Numbered from the stretch's first letter, positions 1 to 7,260 are shown. The stretch: 19,456 nt of DNA from CAYYYG01 sp964476135 (GCA_964476135.1 CAYYYG010000021.1:1-19456), one strand, 5' to 3'. Program-made: numbers and translations. Notes: generated by a model not told the origin, from the letters alone.

Positions 1-184
1 TAAGCTGCATATTATGGCCAAATATTTCGATTGGGATGATTTGAACATCTCCGGATGGGGTATCGGTTAACTCAGATCCTTCTTCAACCTTAGATTCTTT
101 AAACACTGATTTATAAAGGTTCGCCGCTTGAGCTGCTTCACCTTTGTTATACCATAAAAAAGAAGTGATTTTATTGTTTTTCAT
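1..184 (-). CDS. VOC superfamily protein, PhnB/3-dmu-9_3-mt-like (partial, C-terminus off window)
   Basis: The first 61 codons of a minus-strand gene are present and the rest lies beyond the window edge. The translation begins MKNNKITSFLWYNKGEAAQA and continues with an LYKSVFKESKV-like segment, a TPSGDVQ segment and IEIFGHNMQL. This order matches the first beta-alpha-beta module of PhnB-like members of the vicinal oxygen chelate superfamily (FLWF...AEEAANFY...F, then a strand with the 'G' turn). Members of this family bind a metal or act as small dimeric glyoxalase-fold proteins, and most have no assigned substrate. ATG is at 184-182. It has no Shine-Dalgarno but is preceded by TAGAAT (196-191) and 6 nt, which suggests a leaderless transcript. 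The gene lies downstream of ppdK on the same strand but beyond a hairpin terminator, so it is probably transcribed separately. Confidence 0.75.
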   Translation of the reverse strand, partial: MKNNKITSFLWYNKGEAAQAANLYKSVFKESKVEEGSELTDTPSGDVQIIPIEIFGHNMQL

Positions 185-232
185 ACGAATATTCTAGACT
201 ATGAAGATAAAGATATGTATCGTAATAAATTA

Positions 233-260
233 TACCCCTCGTAGTTGTCTACGAGGGGTA
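233..260 (-). terminator. hairpin terminator after ppdK
   Basis: A perfect 12-bp inverted repeat (233-244 pairing with 249-260) with a 4-nt TTGT loop lies 17 bp beyond the ppdK stop codon. The minus-strand sequence after the hairpin is AT-rich (TAATTTATTA) rather than a clean U tract. It is therefore likely an intrinsic terminator or 3'-end stabiliser of ppdK, though not a perfect one. Confidence 0.7.
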
Positions 261-277
261 ATTGGGGATTTAGGAAC

Positions 278-2959
278 TTACTTCAACGCCGCCTGCGCGG
301 CTGCTAGCCGTGCAATTGGCACGCGGAACGGACTGCAACTAACGTAATCGAGCCCTGCCTGATGACAGAACTCGATACTCTTTGGGTCTCCGCCATGTTC
401 GCCACAAATACCCATCGGCATTTTGGGGCGAGTTGCCCGACCGTGGGCAACAGCCGCATGGATCAGTTGACCAACGCCACACTGATCGATAGTTTGGAAT
501 GGATTAACGAGGAGAATCCCATCTTCAACATAACGGAGCAAGAAACTCCGCTCGGCATCATCGCGGCTGATACCAAATGTCATCTGAGTGAGGTCGTTGG
601 TCCCATAGCTGAAGAACTCGGCGACCTCTGCTAATTCACCAGCAGTGAGTGCGGCACGCGGGACTTCGATCATACTGCCGAACTTATAGCCTACCGTATC
701 GCCTAACTCCTCAAAAACCTGTTTGGCTACTCTGCCAACCAACTCTCGCATAAAGCGGAGCTCATTGACATGACTGACAAGCGGAATCATAATCTCCGGG
801 TAGACCTCGATACCGGCGTGCTTGACATTAACTGCCGCCTCAAGAATTGCGCGCACCTGCATCTCGACGATTTCGGGCATCATGATGCCGAGGCGATCAC
901 CTCGTAAACCCAACATGGGATTAGCTTCTTCAAGCTCCTTAATTCTCTCTTTCACCTTAGCGGTAGTAATCTTCATGCGGCGTGCAAGTCTACGAATAGC
1001 GATTGCATCGCTTGGCATAAATTCATGCAACGGCGGGTCGATAAGCCGGATGATAACCGGCAGACTGTCCATTGCCTGGAACAAGCCTTCGAAATCAATC
1101 CGTTGCTTAGGCAAAAGCTTATTGAGCGCGATTTGACGGACCTCTTTGGTGGCTGCCAAAATCATCTCCTGCACAATCGGCAGGCGATCGGCTTCAAAGA
1201 ACATGTGCTCCGTCCGGCAAAGACCAACACCCTCAGCTCCATAGCGGCGCGCTAATTCAGCGTCTTTGGGGTAATCGGCATTTGCCCACACGCCCAATCG
1301 TCGGACTTCGTCAGCCCATCCCAGCAATGTCTGAAGGTCGTGCTCTTTGTCGTAATCAGGCTCGCACATCGGTAATTTACCAATGAATACTTCCCCGGTA
1401 CTCCCATCAATGCTGAGCCATTCTCCCTCACGAACTTCAACAGATCCGACGACCATCATCTTATGCTCGACATCAATCTGCAGCACTTCAGCCCCACAAA
1501 CGGCCGGAGTACCGAACTGTCGCGCGACAACCGCGGCATGGCTGGTTGCGCCACCGCGGCTCGTGAGAATCCCTTTGGCAGCGATCATACCATGGACATC
1601 GTCCGGCTTTGTCTCCGGACGAACCATGATGACCGCTTTACCTGCTTTACCCCAGCTTTCGGCCGTGTCGGCGTCAAATACCGCCATACCGACAGCCGCA
1701 CCGGGGCTGGCATTGACTGCTTTTTTTACTAGCAATCTGCCTGCCATTCGGGCAGCATTTTTTGTTTCATCCGAAAACTGAGGATGAAGGAGCATGCTAA
1801 CCTGTGCTGGTGTAATGCGCTTGATTGCGGTTTTACGGTCAATCAATCCTTCTTCGACCATTTTTACCGCAATAGCGATAGCGGCTCTTGCGGCGCGCTT
1901 GCCATTGCGAGTCTGCAGCATCCATAGTTTACCCTCTTCAATGGTAAACTCGATGTCCTGCATGTCTCGGAAATGCAACTCAAGCATTGTACAGATTTCC
2001 AATAACTGAGCATATGCCCCTGGCATTGTATTCGCCAACTCAGCGATCGGACTCGTATTGCGAATCCCTGCTACCACATCTTCGCCCTGCGCGTTGATAA
2101 GGTAGTCTCCGTAAAGTTCTCGATTGCCGTTGACGGGGTTGCGTGTAAAAGTGACACCAGTTGCACTGGTATCACCCTTATTGCCAAAAACAACAGCCTG
2201 GATATTGACTGCGGTTCCCAAATTATTAGGGATACCGGTAGCCTTACGATAGTCGGTCGCACGTTTACCGTGCCAACTCTCAAACACTGCCCGTACTGCC
2301 ATTTCCAGTTGCAGGTATGGATCTTGAGGGAATTCCGTGCCTTTTTGGAGCTTGATTACTTTCTTAAAATGATTAGTAATCCGCTCCCACTCTTCAGCAT
2401 TCAGCTCAACATCGAGCTTCACGTTCCGCTCAAGTTTTACACTTGCGATGATCTGTTCAAACGGCTCGTCTGGGATCCCCATAACTACTGTGCCGAACAT
2501 CTGCACCAATCGCCTATAGGAATCGTACACAAAGCGAGGGTTGCCTGTCTGCGCGATGAGAGCAAGTGCGGTTTTGTTGTTTAACCCGATGTTCAATACC
2601 GTTTCCATCATGCCCGGCATAGATTCCGGAGCTCCAGAACGAACTGAAACATAAAGTGGGTTACGAACATCGCCAAACTTTTTACCTGTTTTTGCTTCAA
2701 GCTCTCTCAGACCATTCAGTGTCTGCTCCCACATTCCATTGGGAAATCCGTTTCCACTTGTCAGAAACTCATTGCAGGCTTCGGTCGTAATTGTGAAACC
2801 TGGAGGTACTGGCAAGCTAAGACGAGTCATCTCAAACAGATTTGAACCTTTACCACCCAACAAATACTTCACTTGTTGCCAATCGTTATTTACCCTCGGT
2901 AATACCTTGACCTCGTCGAGCTGATCAAACCGATAGACCCATTTCTTTGTAGTCGACAT
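278..2959 (-). CDS. ppdK: pyruvate, phosphate dikinase
   Basis: Full-length PPDK (893 aa; the family is usually about 870-900). It interconverts pyruvate + ATP + Pi and PEP + AMP + PPi in the cytoplasm, replacing or complementing pyruvate kinase in low-energy glycolysis. The N-terminal ATP-binding region starts near residue 33 (LLGGKGSNLFEM) and includes SVRSGAPESMPGMM (105-118). The swivelling phosphohistidine domain carries TSRGGATSHAAVVAR with His474. The PEP/pyruvate barrel carries IEVPRAA, SYGTNDLTQ and the catalytic Cys852 in GICGEHGGDP. The ATG start is supported by GGGAG at 2970-2966, 6 nt upstream, one of only two good Shine-Dalgarno sites in the window. A promoter at 3392-3365 implies a leader of about 400 nt. 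The gene looks richer in G+C than its neighbours, which may reflect expression level or transfer. All catalytic motifs are intact. Confidence 0.97.
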   Translation of the reverse strand: MSTTKKWVYRFDQLDEVKVLPRVNNDWQQVKYLLGGKGSNLFEMTRLSLPVPPGFTITTEACNEFLTSGNGFPNGMWEQTLNGLRELEAKTGKKFGDVRNPLYVSVRSGAPESMPGMMETVLNIGLNNKTALALIAQTGNPRFVYDSYRRLVQMFGTVVMGIPDEPFEQIIASVKLERNVKLDVELNAEEWERITNHFKKVIKLQKGTEFPQDPYLQLEMAVRAVFESWHGKRATDYRKATGIPNNLGTAVNIQAVVFGNKGDTSATGVTFTRNPVNGNRELYGDYLINAQGEDVVAGIRNTSPIAELANTMPGAYAQLLEICTMLELHFRDMQDIEFTIEEGKLWMLQTRNGKRAARAAIAIAVKMVEEGLIDRKTAIKRITPAQVSMLLHPQFSDETKNAARMAGRLLVKKAVNASPGAAVGMAVFDADTAESWGKAGKAVIMVRPETKPDDVHGMIAAKGILTSRGGATSHAAVVARQFGTPAVCGAEVLQIDVEHKMMVVGSVEVREGEWLSIDGSTGEVFIGKLPMCEPDYDKEHDLQTLLGWADEVRRLGVWANADYPKDAELARRYGAEGVGLCRTEHMFFEADRLPIVQEMILAATKEVRQIALNKLLPKQRIDFEGLFQAMDSLPVIIRLIDPPLHEFMPSDAIAIRRLARRMKITTAKVKERIKELEEANPMLGLRGDRLGIMMPEIVEMQVRAILEAAVNVKHAGIEVYPEIMIPLVSHVNELRFMRELVGRVAKQVFEELGDTVGYKFGSMIEVPRAALTAGELAEVAEFFSYGTNDLTQMTFGISRDDAERSFLLRYVEDGILLVNPFQTIDQCGVGQLIHAAVAHGRATRPKMPMGICGEHGGDPKSIEFCHQAGLDYVSCSPFRVPIARLAAAQAALK

Positions 2960-3358
2960 ATTATTCTCCCAGGCATATTAGCCCACACTCATGCAAAAAA
3001 CCAAACGACAAGTATTTCTCCCAAAGACGGATGTGAGTACGGTTTACGAAGACTTACAATCTTCGCGCTGATTACGCTTTTTCTATCCTGCCTTTCATCA
3101 GGTGTTTTATAAGCGATGCTTCAGCCTCCACCCGTCATTACAACCTTTCAGGCTGCAGAGGAGATTCTGTCGGTATAAATTACAATAAACTACTTAAATA
3201 CCGGCAAAATCCCACTCTACAGCCACTTTTGAAAATTTCCTAAATCCTTATTTTGAAAGTGCTGGCCTTGAATTCAAGCGTTTAGAAAACTCGGCCATTT
3301 TAAGCTAGAAGGTGTATCCGGCCCAAATTGAGCGTTTCAACTGGAGACAAATACACAA
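2960..3358 (-). promoter_or_regulatory. long, apparently structured 5' leader of ppdK
   Basis: This ~400-nt stretch between the divergent ppdK and patatin genes has no convincing gene. Read on the minus strand it contains several nested inverted repeats. They are 3198-3203/3171-3176, a closing stem 3164-3160/3021-3017, and inside that 3155-3150/3127-3122, 3115-3111/3079-3075 (enclosing 3102-3099/3090-3087) and 3065-3060/3052-3047. The arrangement resembles a multibranch RNA domain placed just before the ppdK Shine-Dalgarno. I could not match it to a known riboswitch class. A possible 16-codon leader ORF (start at 3298) and a 12-bp palindrome at 3267-3278 are also present. The folding was done by eye. 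Confidence 0.5.
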
Positions 3359-3364
3359 GCGATA

Positions 3365-3392
3365 ATTATATATCAAACAATATATTTATCAA
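3365..3392 (-). promoter_or_regulatory. promoter for ppdK
   Basis: The minus strand reads TTGATA (3392-3387), a 16-bp spacer and a consensus TATAAT (3370-3365). Transcription would begin near 3358, about 400 nt before the ppdK start codon. Confidence 0.6.
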
Positions 3393-3464
3393 TTCACACT
3401 GAGTATGCATTCGATATTCATTTCAATAATGTAATCCTCGTCGCTCTATAGAAATGTTTGGGGT

Positions 3465-3476
3465 TATAATATAAAT
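3465..3476 (+). promoter_or_regulatory. -10 element placing the transcript start at the patatin ATG
   Basis: A consensus TATAAT (3465-3470) is followed by exactly 6 nt and then ATG at 3477. No Shine-Dalgarno is present and I see no good -35. The spacing predicts a leaderless mRNA. Confidence 0.55.
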
Positions 3477-4355
3477 ATGACTTCTCGATTTCCCCGTATC
3501 GGTTTAGCTCTTGGGTCGGGCGGAGCAAACGGCCTTGCGCATATTGGAGTCTTAAAAATGCTGGAAAAAAATAAGATTCCCATCTACTGCATTACCGGAT
3601 CGAGTATCGGAGCACTTATAGGCGCACTTTACGCCGTTCATGGAAATAGTCAGAAGATTGAGGAGATTGCGATAACAAACAGTAAAAACCATAGCTTCGG
3701 ACTATTCGATCCGACTCTCAAGGGCGGATTATTAAAGGGAGAAAAACTTGCCCAAATGATCCATGAACTTCTCAATAAAGCCACTTTTGAAGACATCAAA
3801 CTTCCCTATGCTGCAATCGCAACCGATTTCAATAGCGGCGAAACAATAGTCATAAAACAGGGCAAGCTCGCACATGCAGTGCGAGCAAGTATCAGCATTC
3901 CAGGAATCCTCCAGCCCGTGATTATCAACAATCATGTTCTGGCCGACGGCGGACTTTCCGAACCTATACCCGTCGAGGCGGCATACGAACTTGGTGCCGA
4001 TATCGTTATCGCGGTTAATCTTGATAAGCTCGCCTACGAAGAAGAAACTGTCAAAATACCCGCTCTTCACTCAATTCCTTGGAATGCAGTCAACATACTG
4101 CGCCATCACCTCGCACTTGAAAGCGTGAAATCAGCGGATTTTGTTATCACGCCAAATATCGCCCACCGCGGTTTTATCGGCTGGAATCATTTTTTCAACG
4201 AAGATAAAGTAAGAAATTTAATAAAGTTAGGCGAAATTGCTGCGACAGAAATCTATCCGCAAATCAAAAGCCGGATGGAAAAAAACAAAGGTCCGAAAAA
4301 TACGTTCTTAAAAATCTTACATAAGATTAAATTTTACTTAAACCAAGATAAATAA
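3477..4355 (+). CDS. patatin-like phospholipase family protein
   Basis: A 292-aa serine acyl hydrolase of the patatin/RssA/NTE family. These enzymes cleave acyl esters of phospholipids or lysophospholipids using a Ser-Asp dyad. The oxyanion-hole glycine loop is LGSGGANG (12-19), the nucleophile elbow is GSSIG (41-45, Ser43), and the dyad Asp157 lies in the DGG motif followed by LSEPIPV. The length fits a single-domain bacterial patatin with no extra membrane or cyclic-nucleotide domain. The C-terminus is basic (Lys-rich), which might favour membrane contact. No signal peptide is visible, so the protein is probably cytoplasmic or peripheral to the membrane. It stands alone, divergent from ppdK. 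ATG at 3477 is chosen because it lies 6 nt after a TATAAT box. The substrate cannot be read from the sequence. Confidence 0.93.
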   Translation: MTSRFPRIGLALGSGGANGLAHIGVLKMLEKNKIPIYCITGSSIGALIGALYAVHGNSQKIEEIAITNSKNHSFGLFDPTLKGGLLKGEKLAQMIHELLNKATFEDIKLPYAAIATDFNSGETIVIKQGKLAHAVRASISIPGILQPVIINNHVLADGGLSEPIPVEAAYELGADIVIAVNLDKLAYEEETVKIPALHSIPWNAVNILRHHLALESVKSADFVITPNIAHRGFIGWNHFFNEDKVRNLIKLGEIAATEIYPQIKSRMEKNKGPKNTFLKILHKIKFYLNQDK

Positions 4356-4375
4356 TTTAATACAAACAAAATATA

Positions 4376-4422
4376 TTGCTAAATATAGCTTAATGTATTA
4401 AAATACATCACGAAAGGAGGTG
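4376..4422 (+). promoter_or_regulatory. promoter and Shine-Dalgarno of the cysteine-rich protein gene
   Basis: TTGCTA (4376-4381), a 17-bp spacer and TAAAAT (4399-4404) form a likely promoter with a start near 4411. A small AT hairpin (4393-4398/4403-4408) overlaps the -10. The strong ribosome-binding site AAAGGAGGTG (4413-4422) lies just before ATG 4426. It selects that ATG over the in-frame GTG at 4420, which sits inside the Shine-Dalgarno itself. Confidence 0.6.
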
Positions 4423-4425
4423 CGT

Positions 4426-4629
4426 ATGCCATGCACTAATCCTAAACAGCAATGGGTGACCACATCTGTACCCATGAAGTGCACCAAGTGCAACGGAACC
4501 AATTCATCCGGATGCACACACTGCCATGGATCCGGAAGTGAACCCACACTACAGGGGTACTTCGCAAATGTACCCTGTGGTCAATGCGACGCCTGCCGCA
4601 GAGCGCCGCAACAAGAAAATAACGGTTAG
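4426..4629 (+). CDS. small cysteine-rich protein with DnaJ-like CxxCxG zinc-ribbon motifs
   Basis: This is a 67-aa hypothetical protein of unknown function. Its core contains CTKCNGT and CTHCHGSG, which are CxxCxG(xG) units like those of the DnaJ zinc-finger domain. A C-terminal CGQCDAC cluster follows. The spacing of the paired cysteines predicts one or two structural zinc sites. There is no transmembrane segment or signal peptide. It has the best Shine-Dalgarno in the window and its own promoter, so good expression is likely. The transcript continues past the stop codon through several hairpins to a strong terminator at 4772, making a monocistronic RNA of about 360 nt. It could be a small chaperone-like or RNA-binding zinc protein, but this is only inference from the motif. 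Confidence 0.75.
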   Translation: MPCTNPKQQWVTTSVPMKCTKCNGTNSSGCTHCHGSGSEPTLQGYFANVPCGQCDACRRAPQQENNG

Positions 4630-4736
4630 TCCTCATCCGGGAAAAGGACCAGGCTGGCTATAAAAAAAGCCAGGACACTCAGCCGTTTGCTGTATTCGGC
4701 GCCACCGGGAAACCGGCTCAGGCAAAAACAGCATCC
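4629..4736 (+). ncRNA. hairpin-rich 3' UTR or small RNA
   Basis: Three stem-loops follow the stop codon directly. They are 4629-4633/4645-4649, 4654-4659/4668-4673 with an A-rich loop, and an arm 4688-4693/4728-4733 that encloses 4701-4703/4721-4723 and 4705-4708/4713-4716. The last is capped by a GAAA (GNRA) tetraloop. With the terminator at 4737-4772 this makes four hairpins in about 145 nt, more than chance would suggest. No reading frame of note is present. It could be a processed 3'-UTR sRNA or an RNA-stability element; the class is unknown. Confidence 0.4.
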
Positions 4737-4772
4737 AGCCCTAATCTGCGACACCGCACATTAGGGCTTTTT
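4737..4772 (+). terminator. strong intrinsic terminator
   Basis: The stem is 9 bp (4737-4745/4760-4768), a C-C mismatch, then 4 bp (4747-4750/4755-4758) around an ACAC loop. A run of T follows to 4772. It ends the cysteine-rich gene transcript. On the minus strand no T tract follows, so it would not stop recF transcripts. Confidence 0.9.
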
Positions 4773-4791
4773 CATATAATCGATCAACCAA

Positions 4792-5835
4792 CTATAGTTT
4801 TACAGTCTTATTCCCGGCAACGACCAGATCTGACAACTCCGTTTCCGTGGTTGTGAGAACTACCTGATATTTACCTATAAGATTAATTATCAAAGCTTTA
4901 TTCTTAACATCAAGCTCGGAAAAAATATCATCAAGAAGCAGTATCGGGCGTTTTTTAAAAACTAATTCAAAATACCCAAGCTCATTTAGTTTAAGCCAAA
5001 ACACCGCCAATCGCTGCTCGCTTCTTGAACCGAAATTTCTCACCGCTTTCGTATGTTTATCTTCCAGCTGAATTAAAAACTCATCTTTCTGCGGACCGAT
5101 AAGGCTCCGCCTGAAGCGGGTTTCAGCGGGAAAAAACTCAGAAGCTCGCTCGATTGTGAACTGATTGGGTGAATAACTAACATTAAAATTACGGTGGTCA
5201 ATGGCCGGATGACTATTGAGGTAACTGACATAATCTATTCTTTTTGAAGTGACGTACTGAGCCTGCTCGGTAAGATACTGATTCCAGAAAATAAGCTCCT
5301 CTTTAAGAGCGTTGATATCTTTATGTTTTTCTATTAGTTTGTTCCTCTTGTACAGCGCATTATTGAAGTTGTGAAGCTTTTTTTTGTACTCCGTGTCGGA
5401 GACGCATAAAATATCATTGATATATTCACGCCTCTTATCCGGTGAGCCGGATATTATATCTATATGTTCCGGGGCGAAAAGCACTGCCTTGGTCTGATAA
5501 CTCACATACTGTGCGGCTGTTTTTGCCGATTTCTGGACATAATACTTTTTTAAGGTCGAGTCACCGGCGTTTCTCAGGTGTATTCCGAACCTACTATTTA
5601 TGTTATCTTCTGCCCATACTGTCTCAACTACTGCCTCCTTGGCATCCCAGTTTATAAGTTCATTCTCCGTTTTTTCTCGATAACCATATCCATGCACGGA
5701 CATATATATCGCCTCGAGCATGTTGGTTTTTCCGCGGGCATTCTCACCGACTATTATCGTACACCCCGGGTGCAGATCAATCATATATTCTCCGAAATTC
5801 CGAAATGACCGCAGTAGCATTGACTTAAGAATCAT
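4792..5835 (-). CDS. recF: DNA replication and repair protein RecF
   Basis: A 347-aa SMC/ABC-type ATPase of normal RecF length. RecF helps load RecA at ssDNA gaps with RecO and RecR. The N-terminal segment LKSMLLRSFRNF is followed by Walker A, GENARGKT (30-37). The C-terminal part shows IGPQKDEFLI (246-255), the ABC signature region GSRSEQR (269-275), Walker B LLLDDIF (299-305) and D-loop SELD (306-309). The signature carries Ser-Glu where RecF proteins usually have Gly-Gln (SxGQQR), which is worth noting. It is separated from dnaA and dnaN, its usual neighbours, neither of which is in this window. ATG 5835 lies 6 nt after an extended -10, so a leaderless mRNA is likely although the gene sits only 18 bp downstream of the kinase-methyltransferase stop. 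Confidence 0.93.
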   Translation of the reverse strand: MILKSMLLRSFRNFGEYMIDLHPGCTIIVGENARGKTNMLEAIYMSVHGYGYREKTENELINWDAKEAVVETVWAEDNINSRFGIHLRNAGDSTLKKYYVQKSAKTAAQYVSYQTKAVLFAPEHIDIISGSPDKRREYINDILCVSDTEYKKKLHNFNNALYKRNKLIEKHKDINALKEELIFWNQYLTEQAQYVTSKRIDYVSYLNSHPAIDHRNFNVSYSPNQFTIERASEFFPAETRFRRSLIGPQKDEFLIQLEDKHTKAVRNFGSRSEQRLAVFWLKLNELGYFELVFKKRPILLLDDIFSELDVKNKALIINLIGKYQVVLTTTETELSDLVVAGNKTVKL

Positions 5836-5850
5836 AGAGGCAGTATAGCA
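5836..5850 (-). promoter_or_regulatory. extended -10 promoter for recF
   Basis: The minus strand reads TGC followed by TATACT (5850-5842), then 6 nt and the recF ATG. TGn-TATACT is an extended -10, which can work without a -35. It predicts a start at or next to the ATG, giving recF a promoter of its own within the 18-bp gap. Confidence 0.5.
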
Positions 5851-5853
5851 AAA

Positions 5854-7185
5854 TTATTTATTTTTCTTGAGTACGAAGATGGTTTCCATAAAAACAGGCA
5901 GCTTAAAAAAAGAGTCGGAAAACGGCTTGAAATCGGTAAATTGACTAAACATTTCTTTCCATTGTTTTTTGGACAATATTGAAAGATGCGATCGATCGGC
6001 ACGGTGAAATATCCGGATCCATGAATTTTCTCTGGTATATATCTTGTGTAAAATATTATGCTTAGCAACTCTTGCCGACTCTGCGATCGCTTTTTTTAAC
6101 TTGCTGCGATCTATGTGCTCAAGTACGTCGAATGTTATAACCAAGTCGAATTCTTTATCTTTGAAAGGGAGAGAAACGATATCCCCCGCCCGCAGGTAAC
6201 TCTTCACATTTTCATTGGCGAGCTCTATAGCATCAGGGGACAACTCAACACCATAAGCATCGATGCCGAAACGGCGCAGCCACTTAACAAGGTCGCCCGT
6301 GCCACACCCGACATCAAGACATTTTTTCGGATTGATAAAAAACTTTATCAGCATAGCACGATACGCATTCACGATACCATGGATTTTTGAACCGATAAAC
6401 GACTCACGGTAACCCAGCCGGTGCTCCCCCTTTTTACCAGTGTAATATTCACGATCATAAAAATTTGCTTCGATCCTGTAAGGCATGATCACGGTACCTT
6501 TGAACGCGTCTCCGTCGAGAATATGCTGTAGATTCGGCACATCGTTTCCATTTGCGACAATAACAGTCAGTTCTTGTTTTTTCCCTAGTTGAGCTGCTAT
6601 AGGATCAAATGGAGCATTCATCCCCGGAATCCATTTGTTACCAACCAGTTTTTCCATTTCGTTCCAGGTGAGTTTCTCGATCGGCTTGGCATCCGGATTT
6701 GTCCGGGGATCCTTATCATAGACCCAGTCTATATTAGACAGATTAATAACCAAGTTGGCCCCGTAATCACGGGCGAGAACCACAGCACAATAGTCGGTAG
6801 ACCAGCCAGGCTTCCAACCCGCACCGATCACAATCGGCTCCTTCCAATTAACCAATTTCTTATCGTAATTTTCAATAATTCTCGGATGTGCAATGTCCAT
6901 AAATATCGTACGTAGAAGGTGTCCGTTAAGTCTTGATGCGTGGATGCCCAACCAGTCTAAATCTTCGTCCGTCAAACCTCCAACCACGCTCTGTCCGGCA
7001 TCGCGGTAGTGCCGTGCCGTCCGCCCTCCGCCGGCGACCAAAAAGAATCTCTTTCCCGCCTTAACCTGGGATCTGATGAAAATATTGAGCTTCTTAAGAA
7101 AGGCTGTATCAATGCCACCGTTAGGCACAATGAGGCCGCCGCCGACCGAAATTATTATAGGTAATTCTTTTTTATCCCAAATCAT
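5854..7185 (-). CDS. fusion of archaeal-type UMP kinase and class I SAM methyltransferase
   Basis: A 443-aa two-domain protein. Residues about 8-236 form an amino-acid-kinase fold resembling archaeal-type UMP kinase (PyrH). The segments are ISVGGGLI, VAGGGRTARHYRDA, LGIHASRLNGHLL, GAGWKPGWSTDYCAVVLA and NLSNIDWVYDKDP, and they match the phosphate-binding, UMP-binding and ATP-binding parts in order. Residues about 240-443 form a Rossmann methyltransferase, with motif I DVGCGTGDL at 291-299, an acidic residue after the second strand (GVELS), and DLVITFDVLEH. Its tail, with SHLSILSKKQW, resembles sugar or lipid methyltransferases of glycan clusters. The first domain would make UDP from UMP and the second would methylate an unknown acceptor. 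ATG 7185 is chosen because the in-frame TTG at 7197 lies at the end of a terminator T tract. The gene is divergent from a nucleotidyltransferase and followed closely by recF. Confidence 0.88.
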   Translation of the reverse strand: MIWDKKELPIIISVGGGLIVPNGGIDTAFLKKLNIFIRSQVKAGKRFFLVAGGGRTARHYRDAGQSVVGGLTDEDLDWLGIHASRLNGHLLRTIFMDIAHPRIIENYDKKLVNWKEPIVIGAGWKPGWSTDYCAVVLARDYGANLVINLSNIDWVYDKDPRTNPDAKPIEKLTWNEMEKLVGNKWIPGMNAPFDPIAAQLGKKQELTVIVANGNDVPNLQHILDGDAFKGTVIMPYRIEANFYDREYYTGKKGEHRLGYRESFIGSKIHGIVNAYRAMLIKFFINPKKCLDVGCGTGDLVKWLRRFGIDAYGVELSPDAIELANENVKSYLRAGDIVSLPFKDKEFDLVITFDVLEHIDRSKLKKAIAESARVAKHNILHKIYTRENSWIRIFHRADRSHLSILSKKQWKEMFSQFTDFKPFSDSFFKLPVFMETIFVLKKNK

Positions 7186-7195
7186 AAAAATAGGC

Positions 7196-7223
7196 AAAAA
7201 AAATCCCCGGCTATTTTCCGGGG
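7196..7223 (-). terminator. intrinsic terminator in the leader of the UMP kinase fusion gene (possible attenuator)
   Basis: On the minus strand a 6-bp all-GC stem (7223-7218/7210-7205) with a 7-nt loop is followed by A and then eight T (7203-7196). The T tract ends 10 nt before ATG 7185 and lies downstream of a near-consensus promoter at 7317-7289. It sits inside the leader rather than after a gene, so it could be an attenuator. Alternatively it blocks antisense read-through from the 9224-8183 operon. Confidence 0.75.
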
Positions 7224-7241
7224 TTTACGTTTTCAACAGAT

Positions 7242-7260
7242 ATTTTGCTTAAGGCAAAAT
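7242..7260 (-). promoter_or_regulatory. hairpin in the leader of the kinase-methyltransferase gene
   Basis: A 7-bp AT-rich stem (7260-7254/7248-7242) with a 5-nt loop lies between the minus-strand promoter and the terminator hairpin. I see no clear alternative pairing with the terminator arms, so a classic antiterminator is not evident. Confidence 0.3.

Noticed and set aside
1383..1781. Open frame of 132 codons on the plus strand within ppdK
   Set aside because: It is antisense to a region encoding conserved PPDK motifs, has no recognisable protein features and no start signals. It is a shadow of the real gene, like the other plus-strand frames at 362-2924.
3040..3180. T-box riboswitch in the ppdK leader because of a GGGTGG string
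   Set aside because: The string is not followed by the NACCGCG part of the T-box, no antiterminator/terminator pair is present, and ppdK is not a T-box-type gene.
7186..7197. TTG start at 7197 for the kinase-methyltransferase gene
   Set aside because: It lies at the end of the terminator T tract without a Shine-Dalgarno, and ATG 7185 is 4 codons downstream. Homology to UMP kinases starts after the ATG.
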